From Bdellovibrionaceae bacterium UBA2316 (GTDB lineage: Bacteria; Bdellovibrionota; Bdellovibrionia; Bdellovibrionales; Bdellovibrionaceae), in contig DDVI01000072.1 in NCBI GenBank assembly GCA_002345205.1, positions 1 through 55,812 of the forward strand: a stretch of DNA of 55,812 nucleotides, written 5' to 3'. Position 1 is the stretch's first letter, and each line of letters opens with the position of its first letter. The position numbers and the translations under genes are program-made. A model generated the notes under the pieces. The model saw only the letters and a list, made by a program, of their open reading frames with translations. It made no database searches and was not told the DNA's origin. Positions 27,080 to 36,627 of the stretch are shown piece after piece.

Positions 27080-27320
27080 TAAACCCCCATGAACTTTGAA
27101 CGTTAGGATAAAAAGAATACAGCAGCAAGATAAAAACGCAGCTCATCTTCACCGACAACGGAAAATGCCGCAAACCCGCATCGACCAACAATTTCCGGCA
27201 CGTTTTGCGTCGTACCGTCTCACATAAAACCGTAAAATGCGCCATAGTGAGACAGTTTATCGGCTTGATACAGGCGCTGCATTTGCTTTTACCTATAAAT
27301 AAGAAAACAACGAGGTAGTT

Positions 27321-28154
27321 ATGAAGTATGTAATGGTTATACTGCCCTTGGTTCTGTCAGCTTTCAACGCTATTGCATTAAAGCTTGAACACGTACCAAT
27401 GGACAAAATGAATTTCGATTTCCAAACTCAGTCTAACAACTATAGAGATTGGATCGTGACAAAAATCCCAACCAAATCGCCTCACTCGGTTACCAACTAT
27501 CGCTTGGATATTAAATTTAACAAGATGGATCGCAAAAAATTTAATTTATACAACTATCGTTTCCACGGTGACCGCATTGCTCCGTACTATTCAGAAAAAA
27601 CGTATAAAGCAGAAAACTTTTTACCTAATTTTTTGATGAGCAAAGCATCTCCTGATTCCAAAACTAGCTTACCAGAAACAACCACACTTTCCAGTGCGGC
27701 TCACTGGCTAGAATGGCGTTCCGGAAACCAAAGAAGATACTTAAAAGATTCTCTAAATGTTCCTGCGTCTGAGGTGTCACCAGAATTATTCGAACGCTTA
27801 ATGGCTGATTTCGGCCAAGAGGTAGCTCCTGAATCCATGCGCACAGGCGACATCGTAGTTATTTACGGAACTGACGATATCGATCAAATTCAAATGCCGG
27901 TGGCCAGCTACGTGTATGTCGGCAATGGAATTGTTCTCGAATCAAAGAAATTGAAAAATAAAAACTTCGCGAAGTTTGTTTACTTGAAAGATATTCAATC
28001 CCACTTTAAAAACCGTTTGATTGACTACCGAGTAAAAAGCTTTAAAGTTCTCACTAAAAAATCTTTGTATCTATCTGAGTATGTTAAAGATTCAAAAGAG
28101 CAAGACCTAAATCTAGATCGTCAAGCAGCAAACGTTTTAGACGACGTATTATAA
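27321..28154 (+). CDS. Secreted NlpC/P60-like protein lacking the catalytic Cys and His
   Basis: A 277-residue protein with signal peptide MKYVMVILPLVLSAFNAIA. The middle (about 130-230) has the layout of NlpC/P60-type domains: a helix (LSSAAHWLEWR) where the nucleophile Cys would lie, MRTGDIVVIYG, then VASYVYVGNGIVLESKK where the His usually starts the strand as H-x-a-x-y-x-G. Both key residues are replaced (Ala and Ala), so it is probably not an active peptidase. RBS GAGG precedes the ATG. The family call is tentative. Confidence 0.6.
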   Translation: MKYVMVILPLVLSAFNAIALKLEHVPMDKMNFDFQTQSNNYRDWIVTKIPTKSPHSVTNYRLDIKFNKMDRKKFNLYNYRFHGDRIAPYYSEKTYKAENFLPNFLMSKASPDSKTSLPETTTLSSAAHWLEWRSGNQRRYLKDSLNVPASEVSPELFERLMADFGQEVAPESMRTGDIVVIYGTDDIDQIQMPVASYVYVGNGIVLESKKLKNKNFAKFVYLKDIQSHFKNRLIDYRVKSFKVLTKKSLYLSEYVKDSKEQDLNLDRQAANVLDDVL

Positions 28155-28183
28155 TCCGTATCAAACTGAAACCCGCGCGCAAC

Positions 28184-28215
28184 AATAAGAGCTAAGCCCC
28201 CGCTTAGCTCTTATT
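28184..28215 (+). terminator. Hairpin terminator after the NlpC-like gene
   Basis: AATAAGAGCTAAGC and GCTTAGCTCTTATT form a perfect 14-bp stem with a CCCC loop; the T-tail that follows is weak. It lies 30 nt after the stop codon at 28152-28154 and so may also be transcription-blocking in the other direction. Confidence 0.6.
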
Positions 28216-28279
28216 ATTTCTAGACCGTTTACCGGGGTTTGGCTTTGCGCAAATCTACAGGGTAAGTCATAATATATCT

Positions 28280-29257
28280 GTGGCAGATTCAAAGCGTATT
28301 GCAAAAGACACTTATTTGTTTCGTGATGGTGATTCACCTGATTTCATGTACATCGTTAAATCAGGACAGCTAGCGATTACCAAAACCAAAGGCAGTGCCG
28401 AGATCGTCCTTGCAGAAATCAAAGCTGGTGCGATGGTGGGCGAAATGGCCATCTTCGACAAGAAGCCTCGCTCTGCTAACGTTAAAGCGTTAAAAGACTC
28501 AGAAGTTATCGCCCTTCCGTACGAAACCCTAAATCAACAGTTAGATGTTCTACCAGTTTGGGTGAAAGCCATCATGCGAACTATGAATGAAAACCTGCGT
28601 GAAGCTAATAAGCGTATTAAATTACTTGAAAACTCAAATCCCGATGAGGATCGTTTTCCACCCCATGTCCTAAACAAACTTCTTTCTATCCTAAATTTCG
28701 TTGGTTTTAAATACGGGGCTAAGGAAGGCGAGGTTTTGGTTATCCCACAAAATCGCCTTAGAAACACTACGATTCAAATTTTCCAGGAAGCTACCAACAA
28801 GATGCAAGCCGTGACGACAGCTCTTGAACAAATGGGACTTTTCAAAGTAGAGGATCTTGGCGAAGGTAAACAAAAAATTCAAAACTTAAATCCCACTCTA
28901 TTATTCGACTTTGTCGACTGGTATAACGAGTGGTTATTTAAGCCAGACAAAGACAAAGTTTCCTACTCTAACGAAGAAATAAAAACACTTACGGGTGTAA
29001 TAAATTATGCACGCAAAATCGAACCAAATCCTAAGGGCGCTCGCAAAGTTAACATTAATGATCTTCAAAACGATTCCATGAAGGAACTTGGCTTCCTTTT
29101 AAAGGTAGAAGACTTAACGCCTCTCATTGAAAAAAACTTATTAAGCGAAAAGATTATGGAAGAGTCGGGCGTATTCATTAATCTGATTTTAGATGACGTT
29201 GAAAAGACGGCTGTTTATTGGAAGATGATTTGGGATTTCAAAAAGCACTTGCGCTAA
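28280..29257 (+). CDS. Cyclic nucleotide-binding domain protein with unassigned C-terminal domain
   Basis: A 325-residue protein. The N-terminal 110 residues are a CRP-type cNMP-binding domain: FRDGDSPDFMYIVKSGQLAI, VGEMAIFDKKPRSANVKA (the phosphate-binding cassette, GEMAIFDKKPRSA). The rest (about 120-325) has no CRP-type DNA-binding motif that I recognise; it carries LENSNPDEDRFPPHVLNKLLS and a helical end. The start is a GTG; a TAATAT -10-like element (28270-28275) sits five bases before it and no good SD is present, so the mRNA may be leaderless. Likely a signal-sensing regulator of unknown output. Confidence 0.75.
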   Translation: MADSKRIAKDTYLFRDGDSPDFMYIVKSGQLAITKTKGSAEIVLAEIKAGAMVGEMAIFDKKPRSANVKALKDSEVIALPYETLNQQLDVLPVWVKAIMRTMNENLREANKRIKLLENSNPDEDRFPPHVLNKLLSILNFVGFKYGAKEGEVLVIPQNRLRNTTIQIFQEATNKMQAVTTALEQMGLFKVEDLGEGKQKIQNLNPTLLFDFVDWYNEWLFKPDKDKVSYSNEEIKTLTGVINYARKIEPNPKGARKVNINDLQNDSMKELGFLLKVEDLTPLIEKNLLSEKIMEESGVFINLILDDVEKTAVYWKMIWDFKKHLR

Positions 29258-29285
29258 ACCTTATTCTATTTCTTCATTTTTAAAA

Positions 29286-31031
29286 CTACCTAGCTTGGCC
29301 GAATACATTTATTCTCCATCCATTAATTGTTCCAGCCGTACCCGCTTTTCCATCTACGATTTTCATTGTCCACGTACCTGCCGACGATTCTTGATAGAAA
29401 GCGTTCGTTAAAAATCGCATGCTTCGAATATTAGCGACTTTATCTAATGAGTTGTTCATCGGCACAACTACACTTCGCAAACCTCGTGGCGAAACAAGCT
29501 CAACCGCAAGCTCTCCCGCATTTGCATGCGTAACATCTGGCGTGATCTGAATAGCCTCTATTGTGAGATCTGTGGAAAAGTCTATCGTTGCAGTTGCACC
29601 CGTAGAAGAATTATCCGGAACCGAAACACTTAAACCTGTAACCGATTGACTTACCTCAACTAAGGGGCCGGTAAATATCGAATTATAGGTCGAAGCAAAT
29701 GCAATCGCTTTATCTACATTTATTTTACCAAAACCATAATAATTGCTGTATTTAAAACCGGCGTCGTTCGTTATCCAACCGTCGTCCCACTTATAACCAG
29801 TGGGTGATTTTTGACTCAAGTACGTCGTTTTATTCAAAAGATATAAATAGTTATCATTGTAATCAAAATCCAAATTTGCTTCACTCGCCGTCTTAGCTAA
29901 AATGTACTTAACGTCTCGCCAAGTAAGTTTTGGATACGCACTTAGCAATAAAGCAATCGATCCTGAAGCCGTAGGCGCGGCGCTTGAGGTACCATTAAAT
30001 TGAACCGTGTAGTTACAACCAGAATTTCCATTTTTACCTTTTTGAAAACCTGAGCCAATAGTTCCTGACGTACCAGTCAATTCTGAATTCGAATACCCCA
30101 GGGTGCATCCTTTTCTATCTGTTGTAACCATAGCCGGGGCTTTAACACCATCGTAACCACCCGCGGAGGAAATCCATAAGTTAGAACCTGGAGAACTGTA
30201 ATTTGTGACAATACCGGTTGCCAAGTACGCACCCACAATAATTGTATAGGGCGTATTGTTGAAATCATCAAACACACTAAAACCTAATCGATAATCATCC
30301 ACACCACGAGCAATCTCTGTCACGCGATCATTACCGGATGATTTGACATAAATGACACCTTTACCGTCACGGCCAGACTGCGTTCCTACCTTAAATTGAT
30401 CTTCTATCGTGGGCTCAATCGCATTGTAACTCGTCTGCGGGTAACCCCAACTCATGTTCACGATATCAACAGATCCTTTAGCTTGGTCGGCGATGATGTC
30501 GGTGGTCTTAGGAACATCGTCCGACATAAAATTTGTAGCCAATAGTTTAGCTTGCGGAGCCACTCCAGTGCTACCCTTCTGATTCCCACCGACTGCGGCG
30601 ATTAATCCCGCAACAGCCGTACCATGGTAGTCGCTATCCGTTGGCGGCGCTGACCCACCAGCCCAAACCGTTAAAAAATAATCACGAGAACCCGAACTAA
30701 GAAAATTACCAGACAAATCCTCATGTGTATTTTCAACTCCGTCATCACTGACTTGAACCTTGATACCCTGCCCGTAATTGCCAGATCCCCAAGTCGTCAA
30801 CAAATTCAGATCATTTCCGGCAACAGCACTTGTCGAAGAAAATACAGCCTGGCCTCTATTTGAAAGGTGCCACGCATAAGGAAACAGAGGTTCTGTTTGC
30901 GGCAAACCTAAACTTAGAAGCTCATCAACGGGAGGAGTCGCCACACCAAAACCGCTCTGACCGCAGTTTTGAAACGCGATAATCAGACCAAAACCAATAC
31001 TGATAAGAAAGATTTTTCTCATCGCTTTCAT
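29286..31031 (-). CDS. Subtilase (S8) lipoprotein with C-terminal P domain
   Basis: A 581-residue secreted protease. Lipobox AFQNC (Cys23) indicates lipid anchoring. The catalytic triad is Asp96 (VSDDGVENTHEDL), His136 (DYHGTAVAGLIA) and Ser349 (NGTSSAAPTASG). Residues about 460-580 form a proprotein-convertase P domain (ATIDFSTDLTIEAIQI to GTINGWRINVFG), as in kexin-like enzymes. The ATG at 31029-31031 directly abuts the stop of the upstream gene. The first three codons may be extra, since MRKIFLI is a better signal start. Confidence 0.93.
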   Translation of the reverse strand: MKAMRKIFLISIGFGLIIAFQNCGQSGFGVATPPVDELLSLGLPQTEPLFPYAWHLSNRGQAVFSSTSAVAGNDLNLLTTWGSGNYGQGIKVQVSDDGVENTHEDLSGNFLSSGSRDYFLTVWAGGSAPPTDSDYHGTAVAGLIAAVGGNQKGSTGVAPQAKLLATNFMSDDVPKTTDIIADQAKGSVDIVNMSWGYPQTSYNAIEPTIEDQFKVGTQSGRDGKGVIYVKSSGNDRVTEIARGVDDYRLGFSVFDDFNNTPYTIIVGAYLATGIVTNYSSPGSNLWISSAGGYDGVKAPAMVTTDRKGCTLGYSNSELTGTSGTIGSGFQKGKNGNSGCNYTVQFNGTSSAAPTASGSIALLLSAYPKLTWRDVKYILAKTASEANLDFDYNDNYLYLLNKTTYLSQKSPTGYKWDDGWITNDAGFKYSNYYGFGKINVDKAIAFASTYNSIFTGPLVEVSQSVTGLSVSVPDNSSTGATATIDFSTDLTIEAIQITPDVTHANAGELAVELVSPRGLRSVVVPMNNSLDKVANIRSMRFLTNAFYQESSAGTWTMKIVDGKAGTAGTINGWRINVFGQAR

Positions 31032-31787
31032 CTAGTTTTTTACCCAACCCGTTTTTACAACTTCAAAATAAAAACGTTCGATACGTTGATCAGCCTTAAG
31101 AGTTTGATTCAATCTTGAAAATCCCCCAACATGGGAGGCATCAACATAAGCGGTACGAATTTCAGCCGACAGATTATCGACTTTCAATCCGTACTCTTTA
31201 GTCAACGGATCCATATCGTATAAATCGTGCACTTTAATCACGATTCGTCCGGTCAATACTCCCAAAAATTTTTGATTCTCTTCTATGATCAGACCCATCG
31301 GAGTTCCAGGAACACTATCGTCCTTGCGTGATACATGATAAGGGCCGACCGCAAAAAGCGAGTTATGTATTGGGTCTCTACTTACTTGCAAATCAGAAAA
31401 AATACTCCACTTTCCGTTACCGACTACTTCCAAATTTAAACTTTCTCTCTTTTCGCCGGAAATAGACATCAGAACATTGTTTTCTTTTTTTGCGCGACGT
31501 TTGGTATTTGCCAGATAGGGATTCTCTAAAGGATTCAACGGGTTTTCAATAGTTAGAATATTAGTCGACGCTATGGCGTTTGATGCTTCAGACGCTGTCG
31601 TGCGAACGTTTGAATTATTTTTTGTCGGAACGTCTTCAGCCCGCATAACGGAATTTACATTTGAGCGCGTTTTTTTAACCATGGAACGATCGGCATGGTC
31701 GTCTTTCACGCGTGTGCCGCTCGTAAGGTAAGCCACTAGAATAATAAGCAAAGCAACAAGATAAGGAATCCACTTCATACCCATCAT
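31032..31787 (-). CDS. Membrane-anchored partner of the subtilase, unknown function
   Basis: A 251-residue protein with an uncleaved N-terminal segment (about residues 4-24, MKWIPYLVALLIILVAYLTSG), so anchored in the inner membrane with a periplasmic domain. Residues 30-75 are Ser/Thr/Asn-rich and probably flexible. The C-terminal half contains FLGVLTGRIVIKVHDLYDMDP. Its stop is immediately followed by the subtilase ATG, so translation is probably coupled; it may act as chaperone, inhibitor or substrate. No family match recognised. Confidence 0.65.
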   Translation of the reverse strand: MMGMKWIPYLVALLIILVAYLTSGTRVKDDHADRSMVKKTRSNVNSVMRAEDVPTKNNSNVRTTASEASNAIASTNILTIENPLNPLENPYLANTKRRAKKENNVLMSISGEKRESLNLEVVGNGKWSIFSDLQVSRDPIHNSLFAVGPYHVSRKDDSVPGTPMGLIIEENQKFLGVLTGRIVIKVHDLYDMDPLTKEYGLKVDNLSAEIRTAYVDASHVGGFSRLNQTLKADQRIERFYFEVVKTGWVKN

Positions 31788-31874
31788 TTTATTATAAATT
31801 CTATTGAAAGAATGTGGAATCTATTGAGAATTTAAATCTCAAAACAAGTCGTTTATCCGGACCCCTATTTAAGG

Positions 31875-33347
31875 CTATCTATAACGTAAAGGAATCAACT
31901 GATCGTGCAATTTCTCAATCGAAGTCTCACCTAGGATGTGTATATATAGAGCATTCGTTTTACTTCCCGTATCTATAGGCTGTCCCAAAGTGAGAACAAT
32001 TCGGTCACCGGGTCTAGCGAGTCCGTAACTAACCATTATTTTATCTAATTGAGATAAAATATCATGCAATGACTTATACCCGTCGATAATCAGCGTTTGC
32101 AGGCCCCACGTCAGTTCCAAACGATTAAGCACATCTAAACGATCCGTCATCGCATAAATAGGCACCTGAGGTCTAAAGCCAGAGATAATCTGCGCCGTTT
32201 TACCAGATGTGGTCAAACAGACGATCGCTTTTGCATTCAACTTAAGGGCACTTAGACAAGCGCTTGCCCCGATACTACTTGGAATACTTAAGAATTCATT
32301 TTCTAAAGAAATACGATAATAGGTCTCTTCGTTTTTTTCAACTTCGGCAATAATCTCATGCATGGTTTGAATTGTTTTAAAAGGATACTTTCCGCTCGCG
32401 CTCTCTGCTGACAACATAAGCGCATCTGTTCCATCTAAAACGGCATTTGCCACATCTGTGATTTCCGCGCGCGTTGGTCGTGGATTTTCAACCATCGAGT
32501 CTAGCATCTGAGTTGCCGTGATCACCGGTTTATTCATATCATTACACATCGTAATGATTTTCTTCTGAATTCCAGGCAAACGAGTCTGCCCAACCTCAAC
32601 CGCTAAATCACCACGCGCCACCATAACGGCGTCAGACAAACGAATAATTTCATCCAGATTCTCGAGCGCCTCAAGCATTTCGATCTTAGCGACGATTTTA
32701 GCTTCGCTATTTTCAAGCTCGATCAGTTCGCGCAGATAACGAATATCGCGACCATGGCGAACAAAACTCAACGCCACATAATCGACTTTGTTTTTTAGAC
32801 CAAATTTCAGATCCTGCAAATCCTTTTCAGTCAGAGATTTAATAGGTAGTTTTGCTTCCGGAATATTGATACCTTTTCGATCTTTTAATAATCCGCCATA
32901 CACTACACGAAGAACAACTGTCGTTTCTTTAATTTTTTCAACGACCAATTCAATTAAACCGTCATCTAGCAAAACCTTAAATCCGACCGAAACAATGGAC
33001 AGAAGCTCTTTTAAATCGCACGGAATCAGTTTTTCATTTCCCTCAACAGCGTCGGTTGTCATTTCAACGATATCTCCAACTTTTAAGACGATAGAACCAT
33101 TGGGAAAACGACCAACACGAATTTTTGGGCCTTGCAAATCTTGCAAGATAGCGACCGGAACATTTAACTCTTGAGACAGAGCTCTGATATACTCGATATT
33201 TTTCAAATGACCTTCATGATTTCCGTGGCTAAAATTTAATCTGGCCACATTCATTCCTGATTCTATAGCTTGCTTAATTGTTTCTTTAGAGCTGGTAGAG
33301 GGTCCCAGTGTAGCTACGATCTTTGCCTTACGAGTATACAATTTCAT
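31875..33347 (-). CDS. pyk: Pyruvate kinase
   Basis: Transfers phosphate from phosphoenolpyruvate to ADP in glycolysis. The barrel has NVARLNFSHGNHEGH, the active-site segment (VAKIEMLEAL, with the catalytic Lys in AKIE), GDLAVEVG and TATQMLDSMVENPRPTRAE. A B domain interrupts at about 70-170, and the C-terminal allosteric domain follows (390-490). The 490 residues are normal. It starts 2 nt after the coiled-coil gene ends. Confidence 0.98.
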   Translation of the reverse strand: MKLYTRKAKIVATLGPSTSSKETIKQAIESGMNVARLNFSHGNHEGHLKNIEYIRALSQELNVPVAILQDLQGPKIRVGRFPNGSIVLKVGDIVEMTTDAVEGNEKLIPCDLKELLSIVSVGFKVLLDDGLIELVVEKIKETTVVLRVVYGGLLKDRKGINIPEAKLPIKSLTEKDLQDLKFGLKNKVDYVALSFVRHGRDIRYLRELIELENSEAKIVAKIEMLEALENLDEIIRLSDAVMVARGDLAVEVGQTRLPGIQKKIITMCNDMNKPVITATQMLDSMVENPRPTRAEITDVANAVLDGTDALMLSAESASGKYPFKTIQTMHEIIAEVEKNEETYYRISLENEFLSIPSSIGASACLSALKLNAKAIVCLTTSGKTAQIISGFRPQVPIYAMTDRLDVLNRLELTWGLQTLIIDGYKSLHDILSQLDKIMVSYGLARPGDRIVLTLGQPIDTGSKTNALYIHILGETSIEKLHDQLIPLRYR

Positions 33348-33349
33348 TT

Positions 33350-35023
33350 TTACGCTTTCCGACTATAATTTTGCATCTTTATTGAGAGTTGTTTCATATC
33401 TTCCTGGTGACGATCATTCATTCGATCTACCTGCGCTCGATATTGCTCTTGCAACGTCTTAATTTTATTCTCGTATTTATCTTCCACTTCTGTGCGAGTA
33501 TTTACAATGGCTTTGTTTTTTTCTGACATTGCTGCTTCGTTTTGTTTTGCAAGCGACTTTATTTCTTTCGAGTGTTCATCGTTTAATCGAGCCAACTTTT
33601 CCTCAAATCCACGGGTAGTCCTATCTAACCGCTGTTCATAAGTCATCTTTAACTTTCTAAATTTTTCGCTCATGATATTCGTCAAATTCGCTAAATCTTT
33701 ATCATGCTTTTCGCGCTGTTCAAAAATTTTCTCGATGTACCCCTCTTTCATTTGATCAAGATATTCATCGTAGTAATTAGTAATACGCCCTTCACTTTCC
33801 GTTGCCAACCTTTGAATTGTATCTACTCGTTTTTCAGCTGCATTTTTGACATTAAACAAATCATTCTTGTTTTGCTCTTGGATCGCATTGCGATCCTGTC
33901 TATGTTTTTCATCTGTTAGTGCCTGATTTACCCGACTTCTTAATGTAGCTTCTTGCAAAACTTCAGAATGGGTTTGATTTACTTTTGAAATACGCTTGTC
34001 ATTAACATCTTTTAAAACATCACGTTGTTCGTTTAAGTTACGCTCATATATACCTAATTTCTTTTCGTAATCACCCACTATGTGTTGCTTCTCGATACCG
34101 TCCATCTTCTTTTGATTAAGTTTATCCACATACATACGATTTTTTAGGGTGTAAATTTCATTGTCTTTTGAGCGAATCTGATTGCTCAACTTTCCATCAA
34201 CGTTATCTCTAAAGCTATCGTTATTTCCATTCAGCCGCTCTTCCAACGCTGCGTACTTATCTTCAAATCGATCTCGAGCCTTGCCGACCTCTTGCTTCAG
34301 CAGTTCATCACGAACCTTTATTTCATCCGAGTACTGGGAGTTCAAGGTCTGCACAGTGTTCGAATACTTACTTGCCCAGTTTTCGTTTTCACGCTGATTT
34401 GTTTTCTTGTAGTTTCCGATTTCCGAGTCATAATAACGACGCAACTTTGTGCGCTCATCATACGACTTTTGCTGTTCGTTTTGGTTCGCCTCCACCAAAG
34501 TGCTTTTCTCTTTATCATGAGCTGCACGCATTTTTTCATTTCGTTCAGATAAAGTTTTTTGTAAGTTAGCACGACTGGATTGATGAAGAGTATCGATCTG
34601 CTCGTTGCGTTTAGCAATTTCATCGTTGAACTTTCGCTGCACGAGATTTTTTTGGCTTTCGTTAATTTTATTCCGATGCTGTTTTTCTGATTCGTAATTT
34701 TCCGTCAATTGATTTCGCTCTGATTGAGAATCTTCCATCTTTTTTCGAAGCTGACTGGCGTAAACACTCCGAACGTCTTCGATTTGCTTTTGATGACTAC
34801 GATCACGATCGCTGAGTCGTTCGTAAAATTTAGACTGCATATCATTGATTTTGTTCTCGTAACTTGAACGCGTTTCTTGCAGTTCTTCTTGGTGCTTTTT
34901 TTGATTACGCTTAATCTCTGCATTTTTCTTTTTCAAATTTGCAGTCTCGCGCGAATCATATTCGTCCCTGAGGTCTGAAAGTCTACTGGTTTCATTCGCT
35001 CGATCGGATCGTGAAATGGCCAT
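33350..35023 (-). CDS. Long coiled-coil protein, unknown function
   Basis: A 557-residue protein that is almost wholly helical and highly charged (Lys, Glu, Gln, Arg, Asn), predicted coiled coil from about 20 to 545, with no signal peptide or membrane segment. The ATG at 35021-35023 follows GGAGGGA, an excellent SD; an in-frame codon at 35050 would add nine residues. Its stop lies 2 nt before pyk, so co-expression is likely. Possible cytoskeletal or scaffold role is speculation. Confidence 0.8.
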   Translation of the reverse strand: MAISRSDRANETSRLSDLRDEYDSRETANLKKKNAEIKRNQKKHQEELQETRSSYENKINDMQSKFYERLSDRDRSHQKQIEDVRSVYASQLRKKMEDSQSERNQLTENYESEKQHRNKINESQKNLVQRKFNDEIAKRNEQIDTLHQSSRANLQKTLSERNEKMRAAHDKEKSTLVEANQNEQQKSYDERTKLRRYYDSEIGNYKKTNQRENENWASKYSNTVQTLNSQYSDEIKVRDELLKQEVGKARDRFEDKYAALEERLNGNNDSFRDNVDGKLSNQIRSKDNEIYTLKNRMYVDKLNQKKMDGIEKQHIVGDYEKKLGIYERNLNEQRDVLKDVNDKRISKVNQTHSEVLQEATLRSRVNQALTDEKHRQDRNAIQEQNKNDLFNVKNAAEKRVDTIQRLATESEGRITNYYDEYLDQMKEGYIEKIFEQREKHDKDLANLTNIMSEKFRKLKMTYEQRLDRTTRGFEEKLARLNDEHSKEIKSLAKQNEAAMSEKNKAIVNTRTEVEDKYENKIKTLQEQYRAQVDRMNDRHQEDMKQLSIKMQNYSRKA

Positions 35024-35143
35024 TATATCCCTCCTGGATATACCTTCCATTTTAATGGAGTCCCTCAGTTTTTATGATCCAAATCTTGGTAATTTAAGAA
35101 AATACGGCTTTAGTCTGTATCATAAGGATCGACGTTCATCGAG

Positions 35144-35839
35144 TTATCGCTCGAAAACCTTGTTGAAAAAATCTATTTTACGTTTTTCTTGCGCGACTCG
35201 CGCTCGTTCTTTAGCGTCTCTCTCTAGCTCCAAAACCCGCTGTTCATGAGCAATAGATCGCTTTATTAAATTTTGATTTAGCTCTTCCGCCCAGGCAAGA
35301 TAGTTTTTGTGCTTAGGACCAAATTCTTCCAAATATTCTTTCGCCTTCGATTTATTAAGGCCTTTTACATTCACATAACGAACGAGGTGCTCTTTAAGAT
35401 CGATAGCTTGCAACGGTTCTAATGAAATATTATTTTCAGATCCCACAAATGTCGCCTGAAACCCTTCGGTGACCTGAAACTTTCCTAACTTAAAGTGCCC
35501 TTCCAGCACCTCAACTTTTAGGGACGATTCCGAACCAAAAAACAAATACTTTCCCTTTTGCAACGTGATGGAATTTTTCTTATAAGACACGACCGATTTT
35601 GAACTCACTGCAAACAAAACAGGTCCATACACCCACTCTATAGTTCCTTTTTCTTTTCTCAGCAACGTGTCTTTGCCTAGGTAAATATGTAAATTATCTT
35701 CAGTGTAGGTTGAGATTCTTTTAACGGTTCCAAAGTGGCAAATTGAATCAACGGCTGTAATACAGCTTTTAGGAAATTCGACGTAGGCCATCGACTGCCG
35801 ACTTACTATTAGTGTGAGAATTATTAAACACATTTTCAT
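35144..35839 (-). CDS. Secreted protein, possible FecR-like domain
   Basis: A 231-residue protein with signal peptide MKMCLIILTLIVSRQSMA. The middle beta-rich part (about 45-150, ITLQKGKYLFFGSESSLKVEVLEGHFKLGKF) recalls FecR-type domains but is too divergent for certainty. The C-terminus (about 180-231) is a charged helix ending in KRKIDFFNKVFER. It lies 12 nt after the TPR gene in the same direction, so it may be the second gene of a pair. Periplasmic; function unknown. Confidence 0.6.
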   Translation of the reverse strand: MKMCLIILTLIVSRQSMAYVEFPKSCITAVDSICHFGTVKRISTYTEDNLHIYLGKDTLLRKEKGTIEWVYGPVLFAVSSKSVVSYKKNSITLQKGKYLFFGSESSLKVEVLEGHFKLGKFQVTEGFQATFVGSENNISLEPLQAIDLKEHLVRYVNVKGLNKSKAKEYLEEFGPKHKNYLAWAEELNQNLIKRSIAHEQRVLELERDAKERARVAQEKRKIDFFNKVFER

Positions 35840-35851
35840 ACAAATCTTTAC

Positions 35852-36532
35852 TTACTCTTCTATCCGAGCAATTCTTAACGTCGCCTCGTCAACTAAGCCT
35901 TTATCTTTAAATTGAGATTTAATAATTTTATAAATCGTGATCGCTTCAGCTACCTGATCTGCTTTTTCACTGATTTGACCTAATCGCAGTAACGCATACC
36001 CCGTCATAATGTGATCTGGAAACTGATTAGTCATTTTTTCAATAGAACCAATGGCTTTATCATATTGCTTGTTTAGAAAGTACGACTCACTTGCAAAAAA
36101 GGAAACCTCAGGCACCATGACACTCTGAGAATTCTTATCTAAGAAATCCTCAGCCAACTCTGTAACTTCAAAATAGTTTTTATCACGAAATGCTTTTTTA
36201 ATTTTTTCGGCTTCTAAAAGACTCATATCCAGCTGCGGGATTGATGCAGGACTTCTCAGCTGCGATCTTAAATTCTGAAGAGCTAGGCTATTCACTGACA
36301 AAGTGCCTTCTTTTTCCAGGACGGCCAATGTTTCAGACTTTACCTCTTCTAACTGTGCTTTCACAACGCGTAACTCAAATTCTTTTTTTTCAAGTAAATC
36401 AGAGTTATCTTTGGGCATTTCAGCTAACAGCTGTTGCCGATCAAAGTAGTTTTCTGACTTAAAAAAGACAATGGTCAAGCCCAACAAAATCACCAAACAC
36501 ACCTGGCTAAAAATACTCAATGAAACTCTCAT
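35852..36532 (-). CDS. Membrane-anchored TPR protein
   Basis: A 226-residue protein from the ATG at 36530-36532, whose first 26 residues (MRVSLSIFSQVCLVILLGLTIVFFKS) form a membrane anchor or signal. A short coiled coil follows at about 40-80, then TPR helices from about 110 (VPEVSFFASESYFLNKQYDKAI, YALLRLGQISEKADQVAEAI). The pattern resembles CpoB/YbgF-type periplasmic proteins of the Tol-Pal neighbourhood, but no tol genes are nearby. An in-frame start at 36604 would add 24 residues. The SD is weak. Confidence 0.65.
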   Translation of the reverse strand: MRVSLSIFSQVCLVILLGLTIVFFKSENYFDRQQLLAEMPKDNSDLLEKKEFELRVVKAQLEEVKSETLAVLEKEGTLSVNSLALQNLRSQLRSPASIPQLDMSLLEAEKIKKAFRDKNYFEVTELAEDFLDKNSQSVMVPEVSFFASESYFLNKQYDKAIGSIEKMTNQFPDHIMTGYALLRLGQISEKADQVAEAITIYKIIKSQFKDKGLVDEATLRIARIEE

Positions 36533-36627
36533 ATAGACTAGATCGGCTAGACTAAAGAAAAGTGAAGTAAAAAAATCAAAATGGGTCAGGACTAAAAATT
36601 GCATAAAAAAACGACATTATTTTTGAA

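Noticed and set aside
27024..27320. Short minus-strand gene or operator in the gap before 27321
   Set aside because: The frame overlaps the C45 gene start; a 7-bp inverted repeat GTCTCAC/GTGAGAC with a 23-nt loop (27217-27253) is there but too weak to name a role.
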